Below, piece after piece: positions 1 through 6,310 of a stretch of 9,365 nucleotides of DNA. Position 1 is the first letter of the stretch. Each line of letters opens with the position of its first letter. Where the stretch lies: positions 1 through 9,365 of the forward strand of contig QHOF01000094.1 of the NCBI GenBank assembly GCA_003219335.1, read 5' to 3'. Source of the DNA: Verrucomicrobiota bacterium (lineage in GTDB: Bacteria > Verrucomicrobiota > Verrucomicrobiia > Chthoniobacterales > UBA10450). The notes beneath the pieces were generated by a model. The model saw only the letters and a program-made list of their open reading frames with translations, was not told where the DNA came from and made no database searches. Position numbers and translations under genes: made by a program.

Positions 1-375
1 GGCGCAACGATGGTGCTCGGATCTTTGGTATTTGCCGCCGCCATCGCCGCCACGCTCATTCAATCTCTCGTCGCAATCGCCGCGAGCCTTGTCGCAATTT
101 GCGCCGGTTTCTTTTCCATCCACGCCGCCGCAGTAGGATTACTCAACCGTAGACTCACATCGAGCCGCGGGCGAGCGAATTCGCTGTACGTTCTCTGCTA
201 TTACGCGGGAGGCGGAGCGGGCATCACCGCGTGCGGCTACGCCTACAGCGACTACGGCTGGAAAGGCGCCGTCGCCCTGGGAATTTCGGTACTCTTGCTA
301 CCTTTGAGCATCGGCCTAACGGAGATCACGCAGGAGCGCCGGTGGAGAACTAAGTTAATAGGGTCAGGTAGATGA
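1..375 (+). CDS. MFS transporter, C-terminal fragment (5' end outside window)
   Basis: Inner-membrane secondary transporter of the major facilitator superfamily; substrate not determinable. The frame is open from base 1 (G-A-T then M at 10), so the gene starts upstream and the ATG at 10 is internal. The visible 124 residues hold about four hydrophobic helices. Between the middle two lies a polar loop containing LNRRLTSSRGRANSLY, followed by a helix with YYAGGGAG, a pattern like the last third of MFS exporters of the YnfM/arabinose-efflux type. A basic C-terminal tail (ERRWRTKLIGSGR) fits a cytoplasmic end. It ends with TGA at 373-375. GC-rich codon use resembles the ATPase gene downstream. 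Family assignment is by pattern recognition of a fragment; the exact subfamily is not supported. Confidence 0.8.
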   Translation, partial: GATMVLGSLVFAAAIAATLIQSLVAIAASLVAICAGFFSIHAAAVGLLNRRLTSSRGRANSLYVLCYYAGGGAGITACGYAYSDYGWKGAVALGISVLLLPLSIGLTEITQERRWRTKLIGSGR

Positions 376-377
376 TA

Positions 378-401
378 CTGAGGCGTCAGTTCAATCCTCA
401 G
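378..401 (+). terminator. weak hairpin just after the MFS stop codon
   Basis: CTGAGG (378-383) pairs with CCTCAG (396-401) across a 12-base loop, starting 2 bases after the MFS stop. There is no U-tract, only an A-rich run after it, so this is at most a weak or Rho-assisted 3' end. The rest of 402-539 holds no gene that I can see. Confidence 0.22.
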
Positions 402-539
402 ACAAAACAGACCGCCGGAAGAGCAAAAAGAGTCGCTCCGTACCTAAAGCCCGGCGGGCAATTGCTTAGCCTGGATACACTGCCGCCCGATAGCTGGACA
501 GACGATAGGAGTCCGTAGTCTCTGTAAAGAAAAGCAGGC

Positions 540-569
540 TTGACATGGTCCTCGCAGGTGATTGATATT
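540..569 (+). promoter_or_regulatory. sigma70-like promoter of the small protein/ATPase unit
   Basis: A perfect -35 hexamer TTGACA lies at 540-545. A -10-like GATATT (4 of 6 to TATAAT) lies at 564-569 with an 18-base spacer; TGATAT at 563 with 17 bases is the alternative. Transcription would start near 576. This explains why the first 30 or so codons of the open frame beginning with TTG at 540 are probably not translated: that TTG is the start of the -35 box. The 5' leader to the ATG at 639 would be about 60 bases. Confidence 0.5.
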
Positions 570-638
570 GTGGTCGAGTTGGTTCAAAGGGTTTGCACGG
601 TTGTACGGCTGACACAACGACTGACCTTGAGCGGCTTT

Positions 639-833
639 ATGACTAGGTCCCCCATAATAGAGGGAACATCTGACATTCCCACACAGATTTTCGAGAACTT
701 CCTTCTGGCCCTTGGGGAAGCCAGCGTGCCACTCGAGTTGGTTGCCCGGCTTCGCAAAGCCCTCTTGGAAGAGCGGACCTTCACTCGGCGGGCGCTGACA
801 GTCGCCGTCCTCGGAGAGGGGTCGCTGTCGTGA
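639..833 (+). CDS. small protein of unknown family, translationally coupled to the SMC-like ATPase
   Basis: A 64-residue acidic/hydrophobic protein, mostly helical by eye, with a motif-like core IPTQIFENFLLALGEASVP, then VARLRKALLEER, and a short C-terminal tail. I do not recognise the family. I chose the ATG at 639, with a weak GAG at 629-631 before it. The longer frame would start at a TTG at 540, which coincides with a -35 box upstream of the likely transcription start. Its stop TGA (831-833) overlaps the GTG start of the ATPase (830-832) in a GTGA arrangement, so the two proteins are very likely made in fixed ratio. Small proteins encoded before ABC/SMC-like ATPases occur in prokaryotic conflict systems such as the 'ABC three-component' class. 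Membership in that class is only inferred from arrangement, not from a recognised domain. Confidence 0.6.
   Translation: MTRSPIIEGTSDIPTQIFENFLLALGEASVPLELVARLRKALLEERTFTRRALTVAVLGEGSLS
813..832 (+). promoter_or_regulatory. ribosome binding site and GTGA overlap for the ATPase
   Basis: GGAGAGGGG at 813-821 sits 8 bases before the GTG at 830. This is a strong Shine-Dalgarno inside the end of the upstream gene, and it fixes the GTG start that gives the standard N-terminus IRVDSITIKEFRGI of RecF/SMC-like ATPases. Confidence 0.65.
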
Positions 834-2770
834 TCCGGGTAGATTCCATAACGATCAAGGAATTTCGCGGCATCCGTGATTTGACCCTAGATTTCAAAGA
901 AAAGAATTTCGCCATCTGTGGTCCCAACGGTACGGGAAAGAGTGGCGTGGTTGACGCTCTTGAGTTCGCCCTCACTGGAAATGTGTCGCGTCTTTCGGGG
1001 GAGGGAAGAGGAGACATCTCCCTCAAACAGCACGGCCCCCACGTAGACAGACGAAACGACCCAGACAAGGCACGTGTGACGGTCAAGGTCACGATCCCCA
1101 GCCTCAGTAAAACTGTCACCGTCGAGCGGAGACTGAAGACTCCGGCAGTTGCGCACGTTACGCCGAGCGATGCCGCAACGCTCGAAGTTCTCAAGCAAGT
1201 GAAGTCTCATCCTGAGTTCGTCCTCTCACGCCGGGAATTGATTCGGTACGTGCTTGCCACACCCGGCAAACGTGCTGAGGAGGTTCAAGCGTTACTTCAT
1301 CTCGATGAGGTGGAACAGGTCCGGGTTGGTTTGCAAAAGATCGCAAACAGCTGCGAGAAGAAATTGGTCCCCCTTGGCACAGCGAGTATGCAGGCGCGCG
1401 ATACCCTCCTGCGTGCGCTGGAAGTGTCCGAAGTCACAACGGCTATTGTGCTCGCTGCCGCTAATGCACAACGCGCGATACTCGATCTTCCCGCGCTTAC
1501 GGACCTCACTGAATCAACGTCTCTCAAGGATGGAATGGCTACGCCACCGCCGGCAAAGCCACAGCGGATTCCTAAAGCCCAGGCCCTTGCGGACATCCGA
1601 GCCGCTCGCGAGGCGCTTGCGGAAATCGCCAGCGTCCCCAGCGCGACGCTTGTTGCTGAAGTGGTGGCTGATCTCAACGCACTGACCGGCGATCCGGCAA
1701 TTGCGGCAAGTGTGAAGCAAGAGGCTTTCTATACGACTGGGATAGAGCTAATCGAGGATGGAGCATGCCCGTTCTGCGATACCCGATGGGACCTCGACGA
1801 ACTCAGGAAGCATGTTCAGACCAAGATTGACCACTTGGAAGACGTCTCGCGCAAGCGCATAGCAGCAAAAACAAAAATCGCTCCGTTGATCGTGGCTCTC
1901 GGGAAAGCGCAGGTCGCAATTAATACTTTGGTACGTTACGCCGCGCTGGCGACGCCACCTGTAGGCTGCGACTCTGCTCGCGACTACAGCGTTAATTGTG
2001 GAACCGCAATCGAGAGGCTGACTTCCCTTCTACCGCTCGCCGAAAGTATCTCGGTTCTCACCAACGTGCCCAGCGTACCACCGGCCGTCCTCGACGCCAT
2101 CTACGAGCTTGAGAATGTAGTCGCCATGCTACCTGACCCGACAAAGCAAGACGCCGCTCGGGAATGGCTCACGGTCGCGCAGGAGCGCCTTGAGGTCTGG
2201 CGCGAAGCGATGTGGAAACTAAACGCCGCCAAGCAGCAAGCTCAGACAGCACGGCAAGTATCGGACATCTACGCAACGACCAGTGACGCGGTACTCGCAG
2301 GGATCTATGCAGCTGTTGAGAAAGACTTCGCGGCGCTCTATGGATTCGTCAACCGCGACGATGAAGACAAGTTCCAGGCTAAGCTGATCCCGTCGATGGG
2401 AAAACTCGGCTTCGACGTGGACTTCTACGGCCGCGGCTTCTTTCCCCCGGGCGCGTATCACAGCGAAGGCCACCAAGACGGTATGGGCTTGTGCTTGTAC
2501 CTCGCACTTATGAGATACCTTCAAGGTGACGGGTTCACTTTCGCGGTGCTGGATGACGTTCTCATGTCTGTGGACGCGGGTCACCGACGGGAGGTGTGTA
2601 CTCTTCTGAAAAGGGAGTTCCCGAAAACACAGTTCATCATGACTACCCATGACCCGATCTGGCTGCGTCATATGAGGACCGAAGGGCTTACGGGGGGGCG
2701 GTCCGCGGTGCAGTTCAGGAATTGGAGCGTCGATGAGGGACCGACTCGGTGGGATGAGCGGGACGTATGA
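830..2770 (+). CDS. SMC/RecF-like ABC ATPase with zinc-hook motif, cut short by an in-frame TGA
   Basis: A 646-residue ABC-type ATPase of the SMC/RAD50/RecF/RecN group, cytoplasmic and expected to act on DNA or nucleoprotein. Seen in order: beta-strand start plus Walker A GPNGTGKS (31-38), the helix after it (DALEFALTG), a helical arm, a central CPFC (313-316) resembling the RAD50 zinc hook, a second helical arm with little heptad regularity, a signature-like loop HSEGHQDGMGL (544-554), Walker B FAVLDD (571-576) with D-loop SVD, and H-loop TTHD (605-608). The arms are much shorter than in true SMC or RAD50. The head is complete, so ATP binding may survive truncation. After the TGA (2768-2770) the same frame stays open to 3298 and reads as the rest of the protein (about 822 residues in all), so this is probably an interrupted gene. 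It is coupled by overlap to the small upstream gene. A role in phage or plasmid defence is inference from family and context. Confidence 0.82.
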   Translation: MIRVDSITIKEFRGIRDLTLDFKEKNFAICGPNGTGKSGVVDALEFALTGNVSRLSGEGRGDISLKQHGPHVDRRNDPDKARVTVKVTIPSLSKTVTVERRLKTPAVAHVTPSDAATLEVLKQVKSHPEFVLSRRELIRYVLATPGKRAEEVQALLHLDEVEQVRVGLQKIANSCEKKLVPLGTASMQARDTLLRALEVSEVTTAIVLAAANAQRAILDLPALTDLTESTSLKDGMATPPPAKPQRIPKAQALADIRAAREALAEIASVPSATLVAEVVADLNALTGDPAIAASVKQEAFYTTGIELIEDGACPFCDTRWDLDELRKHVQTKIDHLEDVSRKRIAAKTKIAPLIVALGKAQVAINTLVRYAALATPPVGCDSARDYSVNCGTAIERLTSLLPLAESISVLTNVPSVPPAVLDAIYELENVVAMLPDPTKQDAAREWLTVAQERLEVWREAMWKLNAAKQQAQTARQVSDIYATTSDAVLAGIYAAVEKDFAALYGFVNRDDEDKFQAKLIPSMGKLGFDVDFYGRGFFPPGAYHSEGHQDGMGLCLYLALMRYLQGDGFTFAVLDDVLMSVDAGHRREVCTLLKREFPKTQFIMTTHDPIWLRHMRTEGLTGGRSAVQFRNWSVDEGPTRWDERDV

Positions 2771-2803
2771 ACAGAGATCGACGAACATCTGAAAGAAAAC
2801 GAC

Positions 2804-3298
2804 GTGCGGGCGGCCGCCGCGCTTCTCCGACACTACCTCGAGTACGCATCGGCGGAGTTGTGCCACCGACTGCGTGCGCCGGTGGAGTTTCGTGGCGACG
2901 GCCAATATCAGCTTGGCGAGTTGCTGCCGGCGGCGATCACGCACATGCGAAAGCTCCATATGCGCGCGAAAGAAGCCGCAAATTCGTGGAACCAAAAGGA
3001 GGTGATCGTCCACTTAGCCGCTCGCGAGTCCAAGTTTGCGCTGCTGGCCGAGGCCTCAAAAGCGGAACAGTGGCAAGTGAACGCCGCCGTACACTTCAAC
3101 TCCTGGGATAATTTGGTGAAGAGGGACTTCGAACCAGTTGCCAAGGCGTTCCGGGATCTTCTTGGCGGATTCACTTGCTCGGATTGCGGGGAGTATCTCC
3201 GTGTGTCGCCAGACCGCGAAACTCCTGAGTCCGTCCGCTGCGAGTGCGGCAAGACGAACATCAATCTTCGAAAGAGGAGCGAATCGTTGGGGTCATAA
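2804..3298 (+). pseudogene. detached C-terminal domain of the SMC-like ATPase (helical region plus zinc ribbon)
   Basis: This frame is identical to that of the ATPase upstream and is separated from its head only by the TGA at 2768-2770. Codons from 2771 already read as protein (TEIDEHLKENDV, then RAAAALLRHYLEYASAEL), so the true domain begins at or before the stop and the GTG at 2804 is not its natural start. Content: an amphipathic helical part, a conserved-looking stretch with NSWN and WQVNAAVHFNSWDN, DFEPVAKAFRDLL, then a zinc ribbon CSDC...CEC (cysteines 125, 128, 146, 148 counted from 2804). As I recall, this arrangement is the normal C-terminus of such ATPases. Re-initiation at GTG 2804 after the stop is possible (purine run GAAAGAAAA before it), which would give a 164-residue separate subunit. 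It ends with TAA. No full HEPN nuclease motif (R-x4-6-H) is evident. Confidence 0.7.
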
Positions 3299-3364
3299 GA
3301 CTTCATCAGCAGAATCCCTAGTGACAGCAAAAAACCAGGCCTAACAACTATTGTCAAATCGAAA

Positions 3365-3396
3365 TTGACCTTTCCTGACATTGGGATTACGTAATC
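3365..3396 (+). promoter_or_regulatory. possible promoter/operator with 12-bp perfect palindrome
   Basis: GATTACGTAATC at 3385-3396 is a perfect inverted repeat with no loop, typical in size of a dimeric repressor half-site pair. A -35-like TTGACC lies at 3365-3370; at 17 bases spacing the -10 position (TACGTA, 3388-3393) falls inside the palindrome and is a poor hexamer. It lies 52 bases before the ATG at 3448, so it may control that gene. The assignment is weak. Confidence 0.3.
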
Positions 3397-3447
3397 AGCT
3401 TGATCCTTGTAACTGTCCCCCCGAGCGAAGTGAGGGTGCAAGACTAA

Positions 3448-4071
3448 ATGCCACAAACAGCTTTCTGTCCCTATTGTCACAAAGCATTGCCCACAACTCC
3501 TAAACGTAAGGTAAGTTGTCCTTTCTGCCACCTTTCAATCTATGTTCGAGAAGGAAGGCCATGCACTCAAGATGAAGCCAGAGCCGAAGACTGGCTGAAG
3601 AAGCTTGCGGTGACTCGTGAAGCGTTCAACGCGGCGCGGGGTAGCTTCACCAACGAGATCGGCCATGTGCCGAAGGCTACAGATGTGGTCTGGCAACTCA
3701 TGAATGGGCTCGTAAGAGGAACAAGAGATCATCATCAATTAAAGATGATCTACTTTCAAATGGCACTATTCCTGAAAGAAGAAGGAAAAGACTTTCTTGC
3801 AACTATGCAAGAGGCGATTAGGGCGGAATTGGCTGGATGGCAGAATGCTGCTGAGACAGGTTCAATCGACTGGAGAAAGACAAGGTTGCGAGTAACCACG
3901 TGTGGTACTGCATCCTGCAATGCTTGTGGCAAGCTGGAGGGAGCCACCTTTACATACAGCGAAGCGTTAAATCAAATGCCAATCCCGGTCAGAGACTGCA
4001 CACACGATATTTCAGACGGTAGTCATCGGGGGTGGTGCAGGTGCTGTTATCGTCTTGTGTTTAACGCTTAA
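3448..4071 (+). CDS. Cys-rich zinc-ribbon protein of unknown function
   Basis: A 207-residue soluble protein with two metal-binding-like regions. An N-terminal zinc ribbon has CPYC and CPFC (Cys 7, 10, 24, 27). A helical middle (about 40-140) contains WLKKLAVTREAFNAARGSF and MALFLKEEGKDFLATMQEAI. A C-terminal cluster has Cys 152, 157, 160, 184, 197, 199 and 200, with the pattern CNACGKLEG, then PIPVRDC, then GWCRCC. That second pattern recalls the Cys/His end of phage head-morphogenesis proteins (C-x2-C, LdG, P, C-R-C), but the rest does not, so no phage role is claimed. The ATG follows GTGAGGG about 12 bases upstream, a fair Shine-Dalgarno at slightly long spacing. It is transcribed alone, convergent with the GHKL gene. 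Codon use is less GC-rich than in the ATPase unit. I do not recognise the family. Confidence 0.7.
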   Translation: MPQTAFCPYCHKALPTTPKRKVSCPFCHLSIYVREGRPCTQDEARAEDWLKKLAVTREAFNAARGSFTNEIGHVPKATDVVWQLMNGLVRGTRDHHQLKMIYFQMALFLKEEGKDFLATMQEAIRAELAGWQNAAETGSIDWRKTRLRVTTCGTASCNACGKLEGATFTYSEALNQMPIPVRDCTHDISDGSHRGWCRCCYRLVFNA

Positions 4072-4178
4072 CATCGCCTTGGAGAAAGAGCTGGAGAAAA
4101 AGGGAAATGAGGCTACACAATAATTACTCGGCCAAAATTCTTCATCCAAAATTGGTACAGCGTCAACGATCTTGTCAA

Positions 4179-5606
4179 TTAACGACTAAGTAACTTTGAG
4201 ATGATTCCCCGCTTAACCTGAACGCCATCGATATGCGAGCCAGTTTTACCAAGGAGGTTGGTTAGAGTCTTTTCGAATTCGCTCGATATGTCGGGCGCAC
4301 CACTCTGGGCGTGCCCAATTTCGTGGAGTAATGTACCCGCGTATTCTTCGAGACTTTGAAGTTGGCTACGCTTGATTATGATGGTACCGGTTGATCCTTC
4401 CCAAAGACCTGACGCTTCAACGAAGGCATAGGTCTCGATTCTCATTGTCTCAGAGATCTTTATTTCCTTTACGTTGCGTGGCAAACCGCCAATGAGTGAC
4501 ACAATTTTTGGAGTAGCCTCATAGATTGCTCTCTCCGATGGGGTCAACTTGCTTGGCTTGACAAACCTAAACTCGAAGCTGTCATTCCAGGTTTGTTTGA
4601 ATCGCTTTAAGTCCTGCATAGGTTTACCAGATAAATCGGACTGCCCCGAAATCTTGTCCCTAACATTTTCTGGTATCGTGACAATTTGGTAACCGGCGTT
4701 TTTTGCCTCATCGATGTACTTTGGTGCCTGCATAAGTTCAGAGGGTGTCAAAAAAACAACTTTGGAAACACTGTTGAGTATCTTGGTTGCGTGAACTGAA
4801 ACATCGGTCCATTTCAGTTCATCGTGAAGAGTGCCTGTCTCAAAGTGTTTTAGGTCGTCAACCAGAGCTTGAGCGACAACCTTGCCTTCACAGGTAAGCA
4901 GAATTGATTTGATCCTATCAGAATATGCACTCCGACCGACATTGGTCCTTTCTCGGTTGAGCGCCTTTTTTATTGCCGTAGTGAGCGATGTAATATTGTA
5001 GGAAAAGAGGAAGTTCTCCTCCTCGGCAACTCTTACTCCGTTGATGAAAATGCGAGAAGAGGGACTGTTTTTGGACAGTACGTCGCCGAACTGGGTCTTC
5101 TCAAGAACTTTTTCCCCAGAGAATTTAAGAAACAGTGCTTTGGCCTTGTCGATATCGGTGGTCGAGCAACCGTGAAGAATAAAATCTGTTCCGATGAGTT
5201 CCGGTTCAGATGGAGCCGAAATGCAGGCGTGAAGAGTTACGATATCCTCAAAATCGTGCTTTTCCGACTTGTCGAGAGTAATGTCGCCAAACCTAGATTT
5301 AATAAGAAGCTTCAGTCCTCTACGGTCAAACGTAGCAAGCGCATCTTTCAGACCGACGCCAAATTTGCCGATGAGATTGGGATGGCTAAGTTTGTCTTCA
5401 TTTTCTTTCTGCGTGAGATGTTCGTACTTCAGGCCACGTCCGAAATCTCTGATGTGCCAGGATCTCTGCTTGTCTTGGACAATCTCAATGTCTTTGGTCT
5501 TGGTCAAAAGTTTCTCATCGAGCGCGTTGGCTATAATTTCTCGGACTGCGTGGTAGATCTCCCAGTCCTGGAGCATCTTCTCAATGTTAAGGTCAAACTT
5601 CTTCAT
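4179..5606 (-). CDS. GHKL (HSP90/MutL/MORC-like) ATPase with C-terminal HEIGH zincin-like domain
   Basis: A 475-residue protein, probably an ATP-driven conformational switch joined to a metal-dependent peptidase-like domain. The GHKL fold is clear: N-box EIIANALDE (E23, N27, D30), G1 box DFGRG (54-58), G2 box GKFGVGLKDA (80-89). The middle carries a likely S5-like transducer part with INGVRV, LFSYNIT and NRERTNVGR. Near the C-terminus LLHEIGHAQSG gives HExxH (His 428, Glu 429, His 432), followed by D439 and E445 in ISSEFE as candidate third zinc ligands; the spacing is not that of a metzincin. No signal peptide or membrane segment is seen, so it is cytosolic. It starts at ATG 5606, which gives a normal GHKL N-terminus, but no good Shine-Dalgarno precedes it. 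It ends with TAA. The gene is AT-rich compared with the ATPase unit. It may share a transcript with the 165-residue gene 206 bases upstream. GHKL assignment is firm; protease activity is inferred from the motif only. Confidence 0.85.
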   Translation of the reverse strand: MKKFDLNIEKMLQDWEIYHAVREIIANALDEKLLTKTKDIEIVQDKQRSWHIRDFGRGLKYEHLTQKENEDKLSHPNLIGKFGVGLKDALATFDRRGLKLLIKSRFGDITLDKSEKHDFEDIVTLHACISAPSEPELIGTDFILHGCSTTDIDKAKALFLKFSGEKVLEKTQFGDVLSKNSPSSRIFINGVRVAEEENFLFSYNITSLTTAIKKALNRERTNVGRSAYSDRIKSILLTCEGKVVAQALVDDLKHFETGTLHDELKWTDVSVHATKILNSVSKVVFLTPSELMQAPKYIDEAKNAGYQIVTIPENVRDKISGQSDLSGKPMQDLKRFKQTWNDSFEFRFVKPSKLTPSERAIYEATPKIVSLIGGLPRNVKEIKISETMRIETYAFVEASGLWEGSTGTIIIKRSQLQSLEEYAGTLLHEIGHAQSGAPDISSEFEKTLTNLLGKTGSHIDGVQVKRGIISKLLSR

Positions 5607-5657
5607 CGTACGTCACATTAAAATTAAGCACGACCTAAAATGCATTATTTCAATACC

Positions 5658-5673
5658 CGGTGCGGCAGCACCG
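5658..5673 (-). terminator. perfect 6-bp hairpin between the two leftward genes
   Basis: CGGTGC (5658-5663) and GCACCG (5668-5673) form a GC-rich stem with a 4-base loop. On the minus strand a loose T/A-rich stretch follows, but no clean U-run. It could be a weak terminator for the 6310-5813 gene or a leader hairpin for the 5606-4179 gene. Confidence 0.3.
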
Positions 5674-5741
5674 AAGTGTCATTTAGTATCATCAGAAAAG
5701 GAAATCAACCGAGATGCTTCAACGCACGTTTGGGCGAGCAC

Positions 5742-5759
5742 AACTAAAAGCTTTTAGTT
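5742..5759. promoter_or_regulatory. 18-bp perfect palindrome
   Basis: AACTAAAAGCTTTTAGTT is a perfect inverted repeat without loop, in the 206-base spacer between the two leftward genes, about 135 bases before the GHKL start codon. The lack of loop favours a dimeric DNA-binding site over a terminator. No clear -35/-10 pair was found next to it, so its target promoter is unknown. Confidence 0.35.
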
Positions 5760-5812
5760 CACTTGCCGTGCTGTCATCCTATGTCCGTCTTCGTCTATTG
5801 TTTGGTCGGAAC

Positions 5813-6310
5813 TCAAGATTGTCTGACTTCCTCGATGCGTTGAATGTACCCTTGAGTCTCTTGGTCTAGGCTTGGTAGGTCGCACCTGAATGCATTCCTT
5901 GCAGCAATCAGCGTGGCAACTCCTTTCTCAAGAACTTTCTGTTTCGCGGCCTCGCTCTTTCGTTTGGCTGCCTTTTCGATTGCCATTGTGACAGTTCGCT
6001 GAGCCATCTCGCGAAACTTCTCGAGATACAGCTTGATCAAAAAATCCACGATCGCGGACCAGTCTGGCGATGTCGTGGCTGCATCCAATCCCATTCCGCC
6101 TGCACCGCGCCGGGCTACCCCCCAACGAGAAGCAAGCGTATCCAAGTTACGCAGGCCAGGAACGCATCTTGATACCCTTAATGCATACAGGAGGTGACAC
6201 TCCAGAGAGTTGGGTGCAGTCATTATAACCTTTTGTTCCAACTCAGCAATTTGTTGTTCGGACACATTTCTAAAGTTCTGTGCAACTTGCAATGCAAGTC
6301 CTTCGATCAT
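5813..6310 (-). CDS. 165-residue helical protein of unknown family
   Basis: A soluble protein, helical by eye. The N-terminal part (about 1-50) is amphipathic with NFRNVSEQQIAELEQKV. A glycine-rich turn GVARRGAGGMGLD (64-76) precedes an aromatic helix DWSAIVDFLIKLYLEKF. A long, strongly basic helix at about 98-130 (KAAKRKSEAAKQK) could bind nucleic acid or form a coiled coil. The tail is acidic. I do not recognise the family. The start is well supported: ATG at 6308-6310 with GGAGGG six bases upstream (6317-6322 on the plus strand). It ends with TGA. It lies upstream of the GHKL ATPase on the same strand and may be its partner, though the 206-base gap allows separate transcription. Its start region is duplicated (6305-6348), creating a competing start in another frame. 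Confidence 0.65.
   Translation of the reverse strand: MIEGLALQVAQNFRNVSEQQIAELEQKVIMTAPNSLECHLLYALRVSRCVPGLRNLDTLASRWGVARRGAGGMGLDAATTSPDWSAIVDFLIKLYLEKFREMAQRTVTMAIEKAAKRKSEAAKQKVLEKGVATLIAARNAFRCDLPSLDQETQGYIQRIEEVRQS

Noticed and set aside
378..401. Possible tRNA remnant (T-arm-like GTTCAATC) after the MFS gene
   Set aside because: No acceptor, D-arm or anticodon arm can be folded around it; the short stem is explained as a weak 3' hairpin.
540..638. N-terminal extension of the small ATPase partner starting at TTG 540
   Set aside because: The TTG is part of a perfect TTGACA -35 box with a fitting -10; the transcript would start after it.
2219..3013. 264-residue minus-strand ORF across the ATPase stop region
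   Set aside because: It lies antisense to strongly motif-supported ATPase codons (Walker B, H-loop); His/Arg-rich composition typical of a shadow frame.
2767..3111. Plus-strand ORF starting at ATG 2767 that overlaps the ATPase end
   Set aside because: Its Arg-rich translation has no domain features, while the other frame there contains the zinc ribbon and helical domain that continue the ATPase.
2771..3298. HEPN-type RNase motif in the detached ATPase C-terminal domain
   Set aside because: The helical region has RHYLEY and several His residues but no R-x4-6-H motif in the expected place.
2908..3531. 207-residue minus-strand ORF over the ATPase C-terminus and the next promoter region
   Set aside because: Antisense to the zinc-ribbon coding frame and across the start of the Cys-rich gene; low-complexity texture, no domain.
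5172..5621. 149-residue plus-strand ORF inside the GHKL gene
   Set aside because: Antisense to the N-box, G1 and G2 motifs of the GHKL ATPase; no independent support.
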